Numbered from the stretch's first letter, positions 9,955 through 18,153 are shown. The stretch is 51,174 nt of DNA from Rhodoferax sp. (GCF_030646845.1 NZ_JAUSLE010000052.1:1-51174); one strand, 5' to 3'. Numbers and translations: made by a program. Notes: generated by a model not told the origin, from the sequence alone.

Positions 9955-11211
9955 ATGAGCACCGCAGCAAAAGACGGGGCACTGGCCCACCTCAAGGTTC
10001 TCGATCTTTCCCGTGTGCTGGCCGGTCCCTGGTGTACCCAGATACTGGCCGATCTCGGGGCCGATGTTGTCAAGGTCGAGCGCCCCGGCGCCGGGGACGA
10101 CACCCGCCACTGGGGCCCGCCGTTCCTGAAAGACGCGCAGGGCCATGACACCGATCAGGCCAGCTATTTCACCGCCTGTAACCGCAACAAGCGCTCCATC
10201 ACCATCGACATGGCCAAGCCCGAGGGCCAGGCGCTGATTCGCCAGATGGCCTTGAGCAGCGACATCCTGGTGGAGAACTTCAAGGTCGGCGGCCTGGCGC
10301 ACTACGGGCTCGACTATGCCAGCCTGAAAGCAATCAACCCGCGTCTGATCTATTGCTCGGTGACCGGCTTTGGCCAGGACGGGCCCTATGCCGAGCGCGC
10401 CGGTTACGACCTGATGATCCAGGCCATGAGCGGCATGATGAGCATCACCGGCAAGGCTGACGAGGTGCCTGGCGGCGGCCCGCAGCGCGTTGGCGTGGCG
10501 CTGACGGATCTGTTCACCGGGGTCTATGCGTCTACCGCCATTCTGGCGGCGCTGGAGGTGCGCAACCGCACCGGCGAGGGCCAGCATATCGACATGGCCC
10601 TGCTCGACGTCGGCATGGCCATTCTGGCCAACCAGGCGGCCGGCTTCCTGAACACCGGCAACGTGCCGAAACGCCAGGGCAACAGCCACCCCAGCCTCGC
10701 GCCCTACCAGGACTTTCCGACGCTGGACGGTGCCATGCTGCTGGCCATTGGCAATGACGGCCAGTTCCGCCGCTTCTGCAACGCGGTGGGCAAGCCGGAG
10801 TGGGCGGATGACGAGCGCTTTGCCGGCATGGCCGCGCGTGTCACCCACCGTGCGGTGCTGATTCCGGCGATGGAAGCAGTCACCCGCACACGCACCACCG
10901 CCCAGTGGGTGGCCCTGCTGGAAGACAAGGCCGTGCCCTGCGGCCCCATCAACGATATTGGCCAAGCCTTTGTCGATGCGCAGGTGAAAGCCCGGGGTTT
11001 GGTGATAAATCAGCCTGTAGCCCCCGCCGTTATTGCGCAGACAGCTATTGAATCAATAGCAACCGTGGCAAGCCCGCTGCGCCTGATGGCCACGCCACCC
11101 GTGCTGCGCCGTGCGCCGCCGGCCTTGGGCGAGCATACTGATGAGGTGCTGGCCGGGCTCGGCCTGGATGCGGCACAGGTGGTGGCGCTGCGCCAGGCCG
11201 GCGTGGTGTGA
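9955..11211 (+). CDS. gcdG: Type III CoA-transferase, probable succinyl-CoA:glutarate CoA-transferase
   Basis: 418 residues of the CaiB/BaiF (formyl-CoA transferase) family. It probably activates glutarate to glutaryl-CoA for GcdH. Seen: VLDLSRVLAGPWCTQILADLGADVVKVERPGAGDDTR at the N-terminus, CNRNKRSITIDM, and AGYDLMIQAMSGMMSITG with the aspartate that carries the acyl anhydride. It starts six bases after gcdH. Odd point: the 54-bp repeat copy B (11007-11060) lies inside the reading frame and encodes about 18 residues near NQPVAPAVIAQTAIESIA, in the C-terminal quarter, without breaking the frame. Substrate is inferred from gcdH and from the same order in pseudomonads. Confidence 0.88.
   Translation: MSTAAKDGALAHLKVLDLSRVLAGPWCTQILADLGADVVKVERPGAGDDTRHWGPPFLKDAQGHDTDQASYFTACNRNKRSITIDMAKPEGQALIRQMALSSDILVENFKVGGLAHYGLDYASLKAINPRLIYCSVTGFGQDGPYAERAGYDLMIQAMSGMMSITGKADEVPGGGPQRVGVALTDLFTGVYASTAILAALEVRNRTGEGQHIDMALLDVGMAILANQAAGFLNTGNVPKRQGNSHPSLAPYQDFPTLDGAMLLAIGNDGQFRRFCNAVGKPEWADDERFAGMAARVTHRAVLIPAMEAVTRTRTTAQWVALLEDKAVPCGPINDIGQAFVDAQVKARGLVINQPVAPAVIAQTAIESIATVASPLRLMATPPVLRRAPPALGEHTDEVLAGLGLDAAQVVALRQAGVV
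11007..11060 (+). repeat. 54-bp interspersed repeat, copy B, inside a coding region
   Basis: Aligns over 54 positions without gaps with copies A, C and D. Shared blocks include AAATCAG, TAGCCC, ATTGCGC, CAGCTA and CAATAGC. Fifty-four is a multiple of three, so the CoA-transferase frame passes through it and simply gains 18 codons. Confidence 0.85.
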
Positions 11212-11267
11212 TCTAGCGGCTGCCTGCTGCCCGTGGCAGCTCTCTTTGAGTTTCAGGAGCGAATCGC

Positions 11268-12668
11268 ATGCAGAGAACGAATTTGAACGCCACCATCACT
11301 ACTGACATCGCGGTGATCGGCGCCGGCACCGCAGGTCTGACGGCATTCCACGAAATCTCACGCGCCGGCTGCTCCGTCCTGTTGATCGATCGCGGTCCGT
11401 TGGGCACCACATGCGCACGCGTGGGCTGCATGCCCTCCAAAGCGGTGCTGCATGCGGGCGAGCAATGGGCGACCTTGTCCCAGCTCGCCCCCGGTGGCAT
11501 AGCTGCGGCCGACCAGACGCCAGACCGCCTGTGGCAACACGCCCGCGCCACGCGCGACCGCCTTGCCCAAGCAACGGTCGAGCGCACCATCGCCGATGCC
11601 GGCGATCGGCTGGTCATGGGAGACGCACGCTTCCTGGACGCCGGGACCCTCGACGTTGGTGGCCAGCGCATCACTGCCAGGGCTTTGGTGATTGCGACCG
11701 GGTCACGACCCGTCGTGCCCAAATTTTTGGCCGAACTCGGCGCACGCGTCGTGACCACGGACAGCTTGTTTGAACTCGACAAGCTGCCGCGCAGCATCGG
11801 CGTTCTGGGGCTTGGCGCGATCGGCCTGGAAATGGGGCTGGCATTGGCTAGACTCGGCGTGCGCGTGGTGGCGGGCGACCTGAAGTCCACGCCTGCGGGC
11901 ATCACGGACCCCGAAGTCCGGGCCCGTGCGCTTGAGCTTTTCAGCGGAGAACTGACGACCTGGCTGGGCCGACCGGTTGAGGTGGAGGCCGCCGGCGAAG
12001 CGCTGCGCATGCACAGCGGTGACGCGTCGGCCACGGTGGACCTGGTGCTCGCGGCGCTCGGGCGCCAGCCCAACGTCGAGCAGCTCGACCTTGCCAGGGC
12101 CGGCGTCACGCTGGACAGCCATGGGCAACCTGTCGTCGATGCTGCAAGCCTGCGCGCGGCAGGCAAGGCGGCCGTTTTCCTGGCTGGCGATGTCAGTCCG
12201 GATCGGCCGCTGATGCATGAGGCCGTCGACGAAGGGGTGATGGCCGCGCGTGGCGCCATGCATTCCATTGGCAAGGGAATTGAGAAAGCATTGCCGGCCC
12301 GCCGTGCGGCCATGTCGATCGTGTTCAGCAACCCCGACGTTGCAGCGGTGGGGCTGCCTTTTGACCGTCTCGATCTGTCGCGCACGGTGATTGGTACGGC
12401 CCAGGGTTCAGGCAACGGCCGCTCGGTAATTCTGGGCGCAGAAGGTAACCTGTTGCGGGTGTATGTGGACCGTCACAGCGGCATGTTGCTTGGCGCCGCT
12501 CTTGTCGCCGTGAAGGGGGAGCATCTGGCGCACGCATTGGCCTGGGCGGTGCAACGGGGCGACACGGTCGAGGCGCTGTTGGCGATGCCCTACTACCATC
12601 CCAGCATCGAGGAGATGCTTCAGTCCGCGTTGAAAGATGCGGCCAAACAGAGGGCGGCGACCCGATAA
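11268..12668 (+). CDS. Dihydrolipoamide dehydrogenase-like pyridine nucleotide-disulfide oxidoreductase
   Basis: 466 residues, normal length for E3 (dihydrolipoyl dehydrogenase), which reoxidises the lipoyl groups of 2-oxoacid dehydrogenase complexes. Seen: FAD motif IAVIGAGTAGLTAF, the redox pair in TTCARVGCMPSKA (Cx4C, where most E3s have CLNVGC), NAD motif IGVLGLGAIGLEMGLALARLG, second FAD segment AAVFLAGDVSPD, and a C-terminal YYHPSIEEML with the His-Glu pair. The central linker is less like standard E3, so a different disulfide substrate is possible. Start ATG 11268 has CAGGAG upstream. It lies 56 bp after gcdG and may share its transcript. It is the only intact E3-like gene in the window. 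Confidence 0.8.
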   Translation: MQRTNLNATITTDIAVIGAGTAGLTAFHEISRAGCSVLLIDRGPLGTTCARVGCMPSKAVLHAGEQWATLSQLAPGGIAAADQTPDRLWQHARATRDRLAQATVERTIADAGDRLVMGDARFLDAGTLDVGGQRITARALVIATGSRPVVPKFLAELGARVVTTDSLFELDKLPRSIGVLGLGAIGLEMGLALARLGVRVVAGDLKSTPAGITDPEVRARALELFSGELTTWLGRPVEVEAAGEALRMHSGDASATVDLVLAALGRQPNVEQLDLARAGVTLDSHGQPVVDAASLRAAGKAAVFLAGDVSPDRPLMHEAVDEGVMAARGAMHSIGKGIEKALPARRAAMSIVFSNPDVAAVGLPFDRLDLSRTVIGTAQGSGNGRSVILGAEGNLLRVYVDRHSGMLLGAALVAVKGEHLAHALAWAVQRGDTVEALLAMPYYHPSIEEMLQSALKDAAKQRAATR

Positions 12669-12816
12669 AGACCGGTCGGCGCACATCCTGTTTCGTGCCC
12701 CAACGCATTAGGGAAATGCGCCCGAAGACTACAGCGCCGGGGGATACTTTCCTACATCGGAAAACGACCGGCATGGCTAGCATGAAGGCTCATTCAACCC
12801 CTTAAGGAGTCTTCCC

Positions 12817-13026
12817 ATGAGCGTCGCCAAAGTCATTGAAGTCAGCGCCACCAGCAAGGTCAGTTTTGAGGATGCCATCAACCAGGGCATTGCCCGCGCT
12901 TGCGATACCGTCTCCAACGTGCGCGGTGCGTGGATCAAGGAACAGAAAGTCACCGTTGAAGACGGTCGTATCTCCGCCTATCGGGTGAACATGCAGGTCA
13001 CATTCGTCCTCGGTGGCGAGAAGTAG
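12817..13026 (+). CDS. Dodecin family flavin-binding protein
   Basis: 69 residues, the usual size. Dodecins assemble into hollow 12-mers that store flavins and buffer free flavin in the cytosol. Seen: the beta-alpha-beta-beta pattern MSVAKVIEVSATSKVSFEDAI, then SNVRGAWIKEQKVTVEDGRI with the tryptophan that stacks on the flavin, and YRVNMQVTFVL. ATG 12817 has AAGGAG seven bases ahead. The 148-bp upstream gap separates it from the E3-like gene; no clear terminator was seen there. It is followed after 27 bp by a small membrane protein gene. Confidence 0.93.
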   Translation: MSVAKVIEVSATSKVSFEDAINQGIARACDTVSNVRGAWIKEQKVTVEDGRISAYRVNMQVTFVLGGEK

Positions 13027-13053
13027 GCATTTCGCCGGCCGCCAGCCTGCCCC

Positions 13054-13500
13054 GTGATTTCCCGCCTCATCGCCTACACGTGGGCCGCGCCCAATACGGC
13101 ACTTGGCGCTTTGGCGGGTCTCGCCATGCTGTGCCTTGGTGGACGGGTGCGATTCGTGGCGGGCGTCGCCGAGTTTCATGGTGGCTGGGCTGGCCGTTGC
13201 TGCGCCGGTCTTCCGGGCCGGTTTCGCTTTGGCGCCATGACACTGGGCCATGTCATCCTTGGCATCAGTCCGACGGAACTTTGCGCCCTCCGGGAGCATG
13301 AGCATGTGCACGTTCGACAGTACGAACAGTGGGGCTTGTTCTTCTTGCCGGCCTATGCGCTGTCGAGTGTCTGGCAAGTCGCTCAGGGCCGCAGTGGGTA
13401 CCGCAGCAACTTCTTCGAAAGGCAGGCCTATGCCGTCGAAGCTAACCAGGCGTTGCAGCCGAACCCGCAATTGCGTCGGACCGGCTTTGGTGACAGGTGA
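13054..13500 (+). CDS. Small membrane protein with an HExxH motif, function unknown
   Basis: 148 residues from GTG 13054; no good ribosome site, so the start is uncertain. I do not recognise a named family. Visible: a hydrophobic N-terminal segment (about residues 12-30), a second moderately hydrophobic stretch, then REHEHVHVRQYEQWG, in which HEHVH (about residue 90) fits the zinc-metalloprotease pattern HExxH. A hydrophobic segment LFFLPAYALSSV follows, and then NFFERQAYAVEAN, whose Glu could be a third ligand. The order HExxH, helix, ExxA is that of several minimal membrane zincins. The gene is close behind dodecin and reads with normal codon use, so it is probably real. Confidence 0.65.
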   Translation: MISRLIAYTWAAPNTALGALAGLAMLCLGGRVRFVAGVAEFHGGWAGRCCAGLPGRFRFGAMTLGHVILGISPTELCALREHEHVHVRQYEQWGLFFLPAYALSSVWQVAQGRSGYRSNFFERQAYAVEANQALQPNPQLRRTGFGDR

Positions 13501-13934
13501 ATCGCGATGGTGGACGCTTGGCTTGGGGAACTCGAATGCCTGCGGTCAGGCTTCTAAAGCCGTTGGCCTGGGTGATGGCGCTTTCCATGTTGAATGACTC
13601 TTGAAGACTGGGAGCGGGTGCAGAGATTTATGCACTGTTCGCTCCAAACCTGCCATTGGCGCTGGCATTGCCACGGTACGCGGGCCGCCATTGTGGGAGG
13701 GCTGTGATGCGCAGATGGATGACGGGGCGCAAGCGGCACCCGACTTTGATGTCGATCAGCGCATCAGTTGGTGAGGTAGCAAAGCGTCGGTTCTCTCTCT
13801 CTCCGCGGGTTGATGCTGATTGCGCGACTGACCCCGAGCAGTTTTGCGACCAAGGGCATGTCCAATCAAGTGGTTCGACGGATCAGGCTACAGGTGCGGT
13901 GAGCGTTTTGACACTCCCAAGCCACACTTGCGGT
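13501..13934. other. 434-bp stretch without a recognisable gene
   Basis: No reading frame here looks like a known protein in any frame. There is a short TC microsatellite near 13795 (TCTCTCTCTCTC). The tail of the ureC relic begins at about 13935. The stretch has the mixed look of decayed DNA and adjoins three gene remnants to its right. Confidence 0.4.
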
Positions 13935-14232
13935 AAACGCGAAAAACCCGACTTTTAGAATTAGCGCGGGTTTTGCCGCAAAGAAGGCCGGTTTCCACAC
14001 CATCAGCTCGGCCCCCTTTCCTGACTTCGATGCTACCAACTTCGTGGCTGAAGCCGTGCGCAAGGGCAGGGTCGATGGTGTACTTGGCGATTTTGCGCTT
14101 GGCGCGGAAGTTGTCGTTGCGGGCGCTGTCTTGCGGCAACGAACCACGCCGCGACTTCATCTTGTGAGCGGTCTGTCAGGTGCGGATGATGACCTCATCC
14201 ACGCGGCCCATGGCCTGGCTGTCGCTGCCCAT
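13935..14232 (-). pseudogene. ureC: Urease subunit alpha (ureC) fragment, broken by a stop and a frameshift
   Basis: Minus-strand translation gives [16 protein letters not shown], then a TGA (14176-14178) where urease has Trp, then [35 protein letters not shown] and [12 protein letters not shown]. One extra G in the run at 14012-14016 shifts the frame, and the match resumes as [20 protein letters not shown]. Urease alpha has [35 protein letters not shown] and GKLADLVLWDPAFFGVKP at these places. About 100 of some 570 residues remain, starting at the aspartate that binds nickel. No other urease gene is in the window. This is a dead remnant. Confidence 0.88.
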
Positions 14233-14269
14233 CCTGCCACAATGACCGAATTCAACAGGAGCTCTCTCA

Positions 14270-14911
14270 ATGACACAAGCGTTTCTCGCACTGGCCGGAG
14301 CACTCGCCATGGCAATGAATCTGGTCAGCATTGCCACAGACATGGATACCGTGCGCCAGCTCACCCAAGCGCTTCCCATGCTGGCGCTGGCGTGCTGGGT
14401 CTGGCCACGCGGTGACCGGCGGGTTGCCCTTGGTCTGCTGGCAGGCTCGGCTGGCGGCTATCTGCTAAACCAACAGGGGGGCTTTTTGTTTGGCATGATT
14501 GCCTTTGCCATTGGCCATGGACTGTATGTGGCAACCTTCTGGTCTTGGCAGCGCACCCCGGCACCCTTGCTGCTCCTACCCATCGTGGCCTATCTGGCGG
14601 TGATCCTGAAACTGATGTTGGCAGGGCCTGGCCCCGGTGCCGGACCGCTCACCGTGCCGGTGGTGTTTTATGTCGGCATCATCGGCGCGATGATCTGGCG
14701 TGCGGCGGCGATTGCTGCGGACGACACCCTGAACGGATTTAGTCGCTGGGGAGGGCTAGCCGGGGCGCTTCTTTTTGCCTTCTCAGACACGCTCATTGGG
14801 GTGAACAAGTTTGCCATTTCGCTGTCGGGGGTGTCATACCCCATCTTGCTTACCTACTGGGGCGGCCAGCTGCTGATCGCCATTACTACGGTGCAGCGCG
14901 GCAAGGCCTGA
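14270..14911 (+). CDS. YhhN/TMEM86 (lysoplasmalogenase-like) membrane protein
   Basis: 213 residues, about seven or eight hydrophobic segments spread over the whole chain, as in the YhhN family. Animal members hydrolyse lysoplasmalogen; the bacterial substrate is not established. The conserved C-terminal part LAGALLFAFSDTLIGVNKF is clear, and the Asp in this segment is a family hallmark. Start ATG 14270 has AGGAG nine bases upstream. The gene stands between the ureC relic and an lpd relic whose matching frame begins within its last codons, so its 3' end may have been re-formed by a rearrangement. Confidence 0.8.
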   Translation: MTQAFLALAGALAMAMNLVSIATDMDTVRQLTQALPMLALACWVWPRGDRRVALGLLAGSAGGYLLNQQGGFLFGMIAFAIGHGLYVATFWSWQRTPAPLLLLPIVAYLAVILKLMLAGPGPGAGPLTVPVVFYVGIIGAMIWRAAAIAADDTLNGFSRWGGLAGALLFAFSDTLIGVNKFAISLSGVSYPILLTYWGGQLLIAITTVQRGKA

Positions 14912-15051
14912 AACTGGCCATCGAGATGGGCGCCGACGCTGTGGACATCGGCAAGACCATCGATTCCCGTCTCACGCTGAGCGAGAGCATCGGCATGGCG
15001 GCGGAGATTGCACATGGCAGCTGCGCGGATGTGCCGCCAGTGCGCAAGTAG
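14908..15051 (+). pseudogene. C-terminal fragment of a dihydrolipoamide dehydrogenase gene
   Basis: In the frame starting at 14908 the sequence reads LKLAIEMGADAVDIGKTI, then DSRLTLSESIGMAAEIAHG and SCADVPPVRK, ending at TAG 15049-15051. Long-form lipoamide dehydrogenases end with LAIEMGA, DIGLTIHPHPTLGES and a similar tail. In this copy the two histidines of HPHPT are replaced by Asp and Arg, so the catalytic His is gone. There is no start codon, and the upstream 400 residues are absent; the YhhN gene occupies that space in another frame. Confidence 0.78.
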
Positions 15052-15165
15052 GCCAAGCCAAAAACCTGCACACGACGCGCGAACTGGCAACGGTTCGGGC
15101 TTTTTGCTGCCTGGCTGCTTAGCACGAGTGGCTAGATCAATACCGCTCAACCAACATCAACGCCC

Positions 15166-15580
15166 CAACCTAAACTCTACAACCCGCACCACCCTGAGCG
15201 CACGCTGCTCCACAAAACGATTGCCGAGCACTTCGAGACCTGGCTCGAACTCGCAAGTGCAGGCCAGCTCGACGGCCAGGGCGACCACCACACACCGCGC
15301 CCCTACGTGCGCCAGGCGTTTCGCAATGATCTGGAATGCAGCATCTTTACGCATGGCTTTGCCCGGGCCTGGTGTGATGACTGCGGCCGCGACTACTTTG
15401 TTGCCTATTCCTGCAAAGGCGGTGGTGTCTGCCCCTCGTGCAACACGTGGCGCATGGTGGAGAAGGCAGCACACCTGACCAATCACGTATTCCCCGCTTG
15501 CCGGTACGCCAGCGGTTGCTGTCGGTCCCGAAGCGACTGCACTACTTCATGCAACGCGACTCTCACGCCGCTGGACTGAT
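15166..15580 (+). pseudogene. IS91-family transposase remnant (frameshifted, truncated)
   Basis: One frame from about 15166 reads LYNPHHPERTLLHKTIAEHF, RNDLECSIFTHGFARAWCDD, CGRDYFVAYSCKGGGVCPSC and VEKAAHLTNHVFP. The CxxC pairs form the zinc-binding N-terminal domain of IS91-type transposases. At about 15492 one C is missing and the match carries on in the next frame as RLPVRQRLLSVPKRLHYFMQRD, a conserved stretch of the same family. After about 15560 the similarity stops, so the catalytic tyrosine domain is lost. No start codon or intact ends were found. It is a dead element and plausible agent of the local gene losses. Confidence 0.85.
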
Positions 15581-16040
15581 CGAGCGCATCGCCACGCATT
15601 GCCCCGCGCGCATCCACCGGCATCGCTTTGGACTACCGCATAGCCGCATAGCGGGTATTCGTGACCGTCGGCTACCGCTGCATAGCGGAAGGCCGTGTCA
15701 GACTGACTCCCGAGATTCGATCTGCCTTCTCCAAGCCTGACATGGACATTCGCCGTTTGTCCCTTGGCAATGTGGCGTTCAATTGAACCGGCAGCGACAC
15801 CCGCAACTGACATTTACGGTCGGATGTCCGAGTTCTGACGCTGAGCCTGGGTGTGATACCTCGCCTCATGCGGTTGAGATTCCTCTTCGTTTGTTTTTTA
15901 TCAAAACTGGAAACCACACTGACTCTTACGCTTGCAGCGTCATGGGTTGTTTCGACATCCGCAAGTGCGCAGGGTGGCAGACCGTGACAGGGGTCCTTGA
16001 TTCGGCTGGGCACAGGCCGTGCAACTTGTAGGAGATTCTC
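15581..16040. other. 460-bp stretch without a recognisable gene
   Basis: After the transposase remnant I see no coding similarity. Between 15643 and 15688 the heptamer GCATAGC recurs, once in tandem (CCGCATAGCCGCATAGCGGG) and again in GCTGCATAGCGG, able to form a small hairpin. The rest is AT-richer near 15890-15910. A good ribosome site for the FmdE gene, TAGGAGATTCTC, ends the stretch. Confidence 0.4.
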
Positions 16041-16913
16041 ATGACGATCACAGGGCTTACTTTGGCCTTTTCGCTATTTGTAGCCGGTGCGAGCGCCTTG
16101 GCTGCCGAGCCGACCTACAAAGAAGGCGAAACGATATTCGTTGAGACGGGGGTAGAGGCACCAGACCGCACCCCAACCTGGTATGCCTCCATCGTGGCCA
16201 AGCCGTATGCGCCGGTGTTCGAGATGCTGGCCACTCAGGGTACGCAGGGTCGCTACTACCCCTATACCTACCCCGTTACGCTGAAGGACATGGTCCGGTT
16301 CCATGGCCATGATTGCGAGGGGACCTCCACGGCAGCAAATTCGGCCTGGATGGCTTTCAAGATTTTGTTCCCAGACGGCATCGTCGATCGCAGCGTGCTG
16401 TGGGGCATCAGTGGCGAGTCGCCCTGCTGGTCCGACGCCGTGGCATTTCTCACCGGTGCGCGCCTGCAGTATGGCAACCTTGGATTTTTCAAGGACAAGC
16501 GCTATAGCCATGCCATCATCCTGTACCGCGAGGACACGAAGGTAGCCGTACTGGCGACGTGGAAGGAAGGCGTCAACAACATCCCGGGCGAGCCAGTGAT
16601 GCTGCCGGGGAAGATCACCTGGCAGCCCAAAATCACAATGAAGGATGTCGAGGCGCTCAAAGCAGTGGTCAAGCTGGCAGGTGGCAATCCCACGCCCTAC
16701 CAGGTGGACCTGATGCGCTACCAGCAGTGGGTGCACATCAACGACATACTCGATCGTCCTCTCGCCGAGAGTTACCAGGCGCAGGTGATTGAGAATTTCA
16801 AATGGGAAGACTGGATCGACCCGAGCAAGGTCATAGTCAAGCCGCATGAGCGCAGCGACACGCGCCTGAAAAACCACCCCTATCGAGGCCGTCCGGTGGA
16901 AGGGCCGCGTTGA
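16041..16913 (+). CDS. Secreted FmdE-domain protein
   Basis: 290 residues. The first 22 form a signal peptide, with a hydrophobic core GLTLAFSLFVAGASA ending at ALAAEP, so the protein should be periplasmic. The middle (about residues 85-175) matches the FmdE domain named after subunit E of formylmethanofuran dehydrogenase: VRFHGHDCEGTS with the metal-binding His/Cys cluster, then SPCWSDAVAFLTGARLQYGNLGFF, the counterpart of the usual C-x-DA-x6-G-x4-GNL pattern. The family binds zinc or another metal but its chemistry in bacteria is not established. ATG 16041 has GGAG nine bases upstream. It stands alone, convergent with the radical SAM gene. Confidence 0.8.
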   Translation: MTITGLTLAFSLFVAGASALAAEPTYKEGETIFVETGVEAPDRTPTWYASIVAKPYAPVFEMLATQGTQGRYYPYTYPVTLKDMVRFHGHDCEGTSTAANSAWMAFKILFPDGIVDRSVLWGISGESPCWSDAVAFLTGARLQYGNLGFFKDKRYSHAIILYREDTKVAVLATWKEGVNNIPGEPVMLPGKITWQPKITMKDVEALKAVVKLAGGNPTPYQVDLMRYQQWVHINDILDRPLAESYQAQVIENFKWEDWIDPSKVIVKPHERSDTRLKNHPYRGRPVEGPR

Positions 16914-17044
16914 TCATCCGCTGCGCTCGCGTCCCTTCAGGTGCTGCTGGCGGAATGAATTTCGATCAGGAGTGCCACTTGTTTCACGCCTGTCAATGAT
17001 TCGCGGTACCTCTGGTCAAATTCGCACTGGCGCAAGCAGGTCGC

Positions 17045-17944
17045 CTAAAGACCCCGCGCCCATTTGGGGCGCAGCCGGCTGGACTCTGGGTGGCCGATGG
17101 CGTTTCTCACTTCCAGCAACAGGCGCTCTTTCTCGGCTCCCAGGACGCCTTTGAGCACCAGCCAGTTCGACGCATGGTCGCTTCGAAAAACGGTGCGCTT
17201 GAGCTCCAGGGCCGACAGGAACTGTTCCATCTCTTGAAACAGTTCCTGCTGATTGAGGGGCTGCCACTCCGGATAACCCCGGCGGAACCGGTCCTCACCC
17301 TGCGGAAAGCTCACCACCAGCGTTGCCAGAAACTCAGGCTGGGTCAGATTGACCAGACGGGCAGAATTTTCTGCATGCTGTCGGGAGAGCAGGCGACCGC
17401 CGAGTCCGTTGAGCAGCATCACCGAGCGGGTGATTCCCGCCGCGCCCAATTTGTCCAGGGCGTCCCGGGTGGTGTCAAACGATTCGCCCTTGCTGACCTT
17501 CTGCAGAACCTCGTCATCGCCCGACTCCGCGCCGACGTAGACCAGCGACAAGCCCGCTGCGCGCAATGCCAGCAGTTCCTGTGCCGATTTCAGGCGCAGA
17601 TTGCGGGGCAGGCAATAGCTTGAAATGCGCCGGACTCTGGGCAGATGGTCCTTGATCGCCGCAAGCAGGGTCATGAGGCGTCGCGTTGACAAGACCATGG
17701 CGTCACCGTCACCCAGAAAGACCCGTTGCACCTCGCCGGCGAACTGTTCGCCGCACCGCCGGATCGCGTCCAGGGTCTCTCGTTCATCGCGGACGCGAAA
17801 CTTCTTTTGCGGCGCGGTGTACATCTCGCAATAAGTGCACTTGTTCCACGAGCAGCCATCGGTCACCGGCAGGATCAGCGACTCCGATTCGCTGGGCGGG
17901 CGATAGACAGGATTGACATAACGAATTGGGAAATCTTGATTCAC
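17045..17944 (-). CDS. Radical SAM protein of unknown substrate
   Basis: 299 residues. Near the N-terminus TDGCSWNKCTYCEMY carries the three cysteines for a [4Fe-4S] cluster, here with Cx4Cx2C spacing rather than the textbook Cx3Cx2C; I recall the same spacing in a group of related small radical SAM proteins. FLGDGDAMVLS and YVGAESGDDEVLQKVSKGES fit the SAM-binding strands of the barrel. No B12-binding or extra cluster domain was seen. The gene is single, and convergent with the FmdE gene across 131 bp. Target unknown. Confidence 0.85.
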   Translation of the reverse strand: MNQDFPIRYVNPVYRPPSESESLILPVTDGCSWNKCTYCEMYTAPQKKFRVRDERETLDAIRRCGEQFAGEVQRVFLGDGDAMVLSTRRLMTLLAAIKDHLPRVRRISSYCLPRNLRLKSAQELLALRAAGLSLVYVGAESGDDEVLQKVSKGESFDTTRDALDKLGAAGITRSVMLLNGLGGRLLSRQHAENSARLVNLTQPEFLATLVVSFPQGEDRFRRGYPEWQPLNQQELFQEMEQFLSALELKRTVFRSDHASNWLVLKGVLGAEKERLLLEVRNAIGHPESSRLRPKWARGL

Positions 17945-18153
17945 TTCGTGGCTTTTTCAGAATGGCACCAGGGTGCTCTTTGGTAAAACGTGGGCTGCTG
18001 GCGCCGACTCTACATTGAAGTCAAGCGGCCTTTGTGGTGCAGCGCAAAGACCCGCCACCGGCACGCGGGCCGCGGGTCTGGCAACATTCGCGCAACGACG
18101 GGGCCTGTGACGACAACACAATGCCGCGTTCGAACGACTAAAGGAAAACCGAT

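Noticed and set aside
8728..10965. A 745-codon open frame opposite gcdH and gcdG
   Set aside because: Both genes on the plus strand are clear family members. The antisense frame is a by-product of high GC and reads as His/Gly/Ala-rich sequence without domains.
13774..13890. A minus-strand stretch reading MPLVAKLLGVS, reminiscent of the end of a tyrosine recombinase
   Set aside because: Only about ten residues fit, the following RYAH-type motif is missing and the frame is interrupted; chance is as good an explanation.
15643..15688. Recurring GCATAGC units as a CRISPR-like array
   Set aside because: Only three or four short units without regular spacers; this is at most a small hairpin in decayed DNA.
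17962..17980. TGGCACCAGGGTGCT as a sigma-54 promoter
   Set aside because: The GG-to-GC distance is nine rather than ten bases and no gene start follows at a suitable distance in a fitting orientation.
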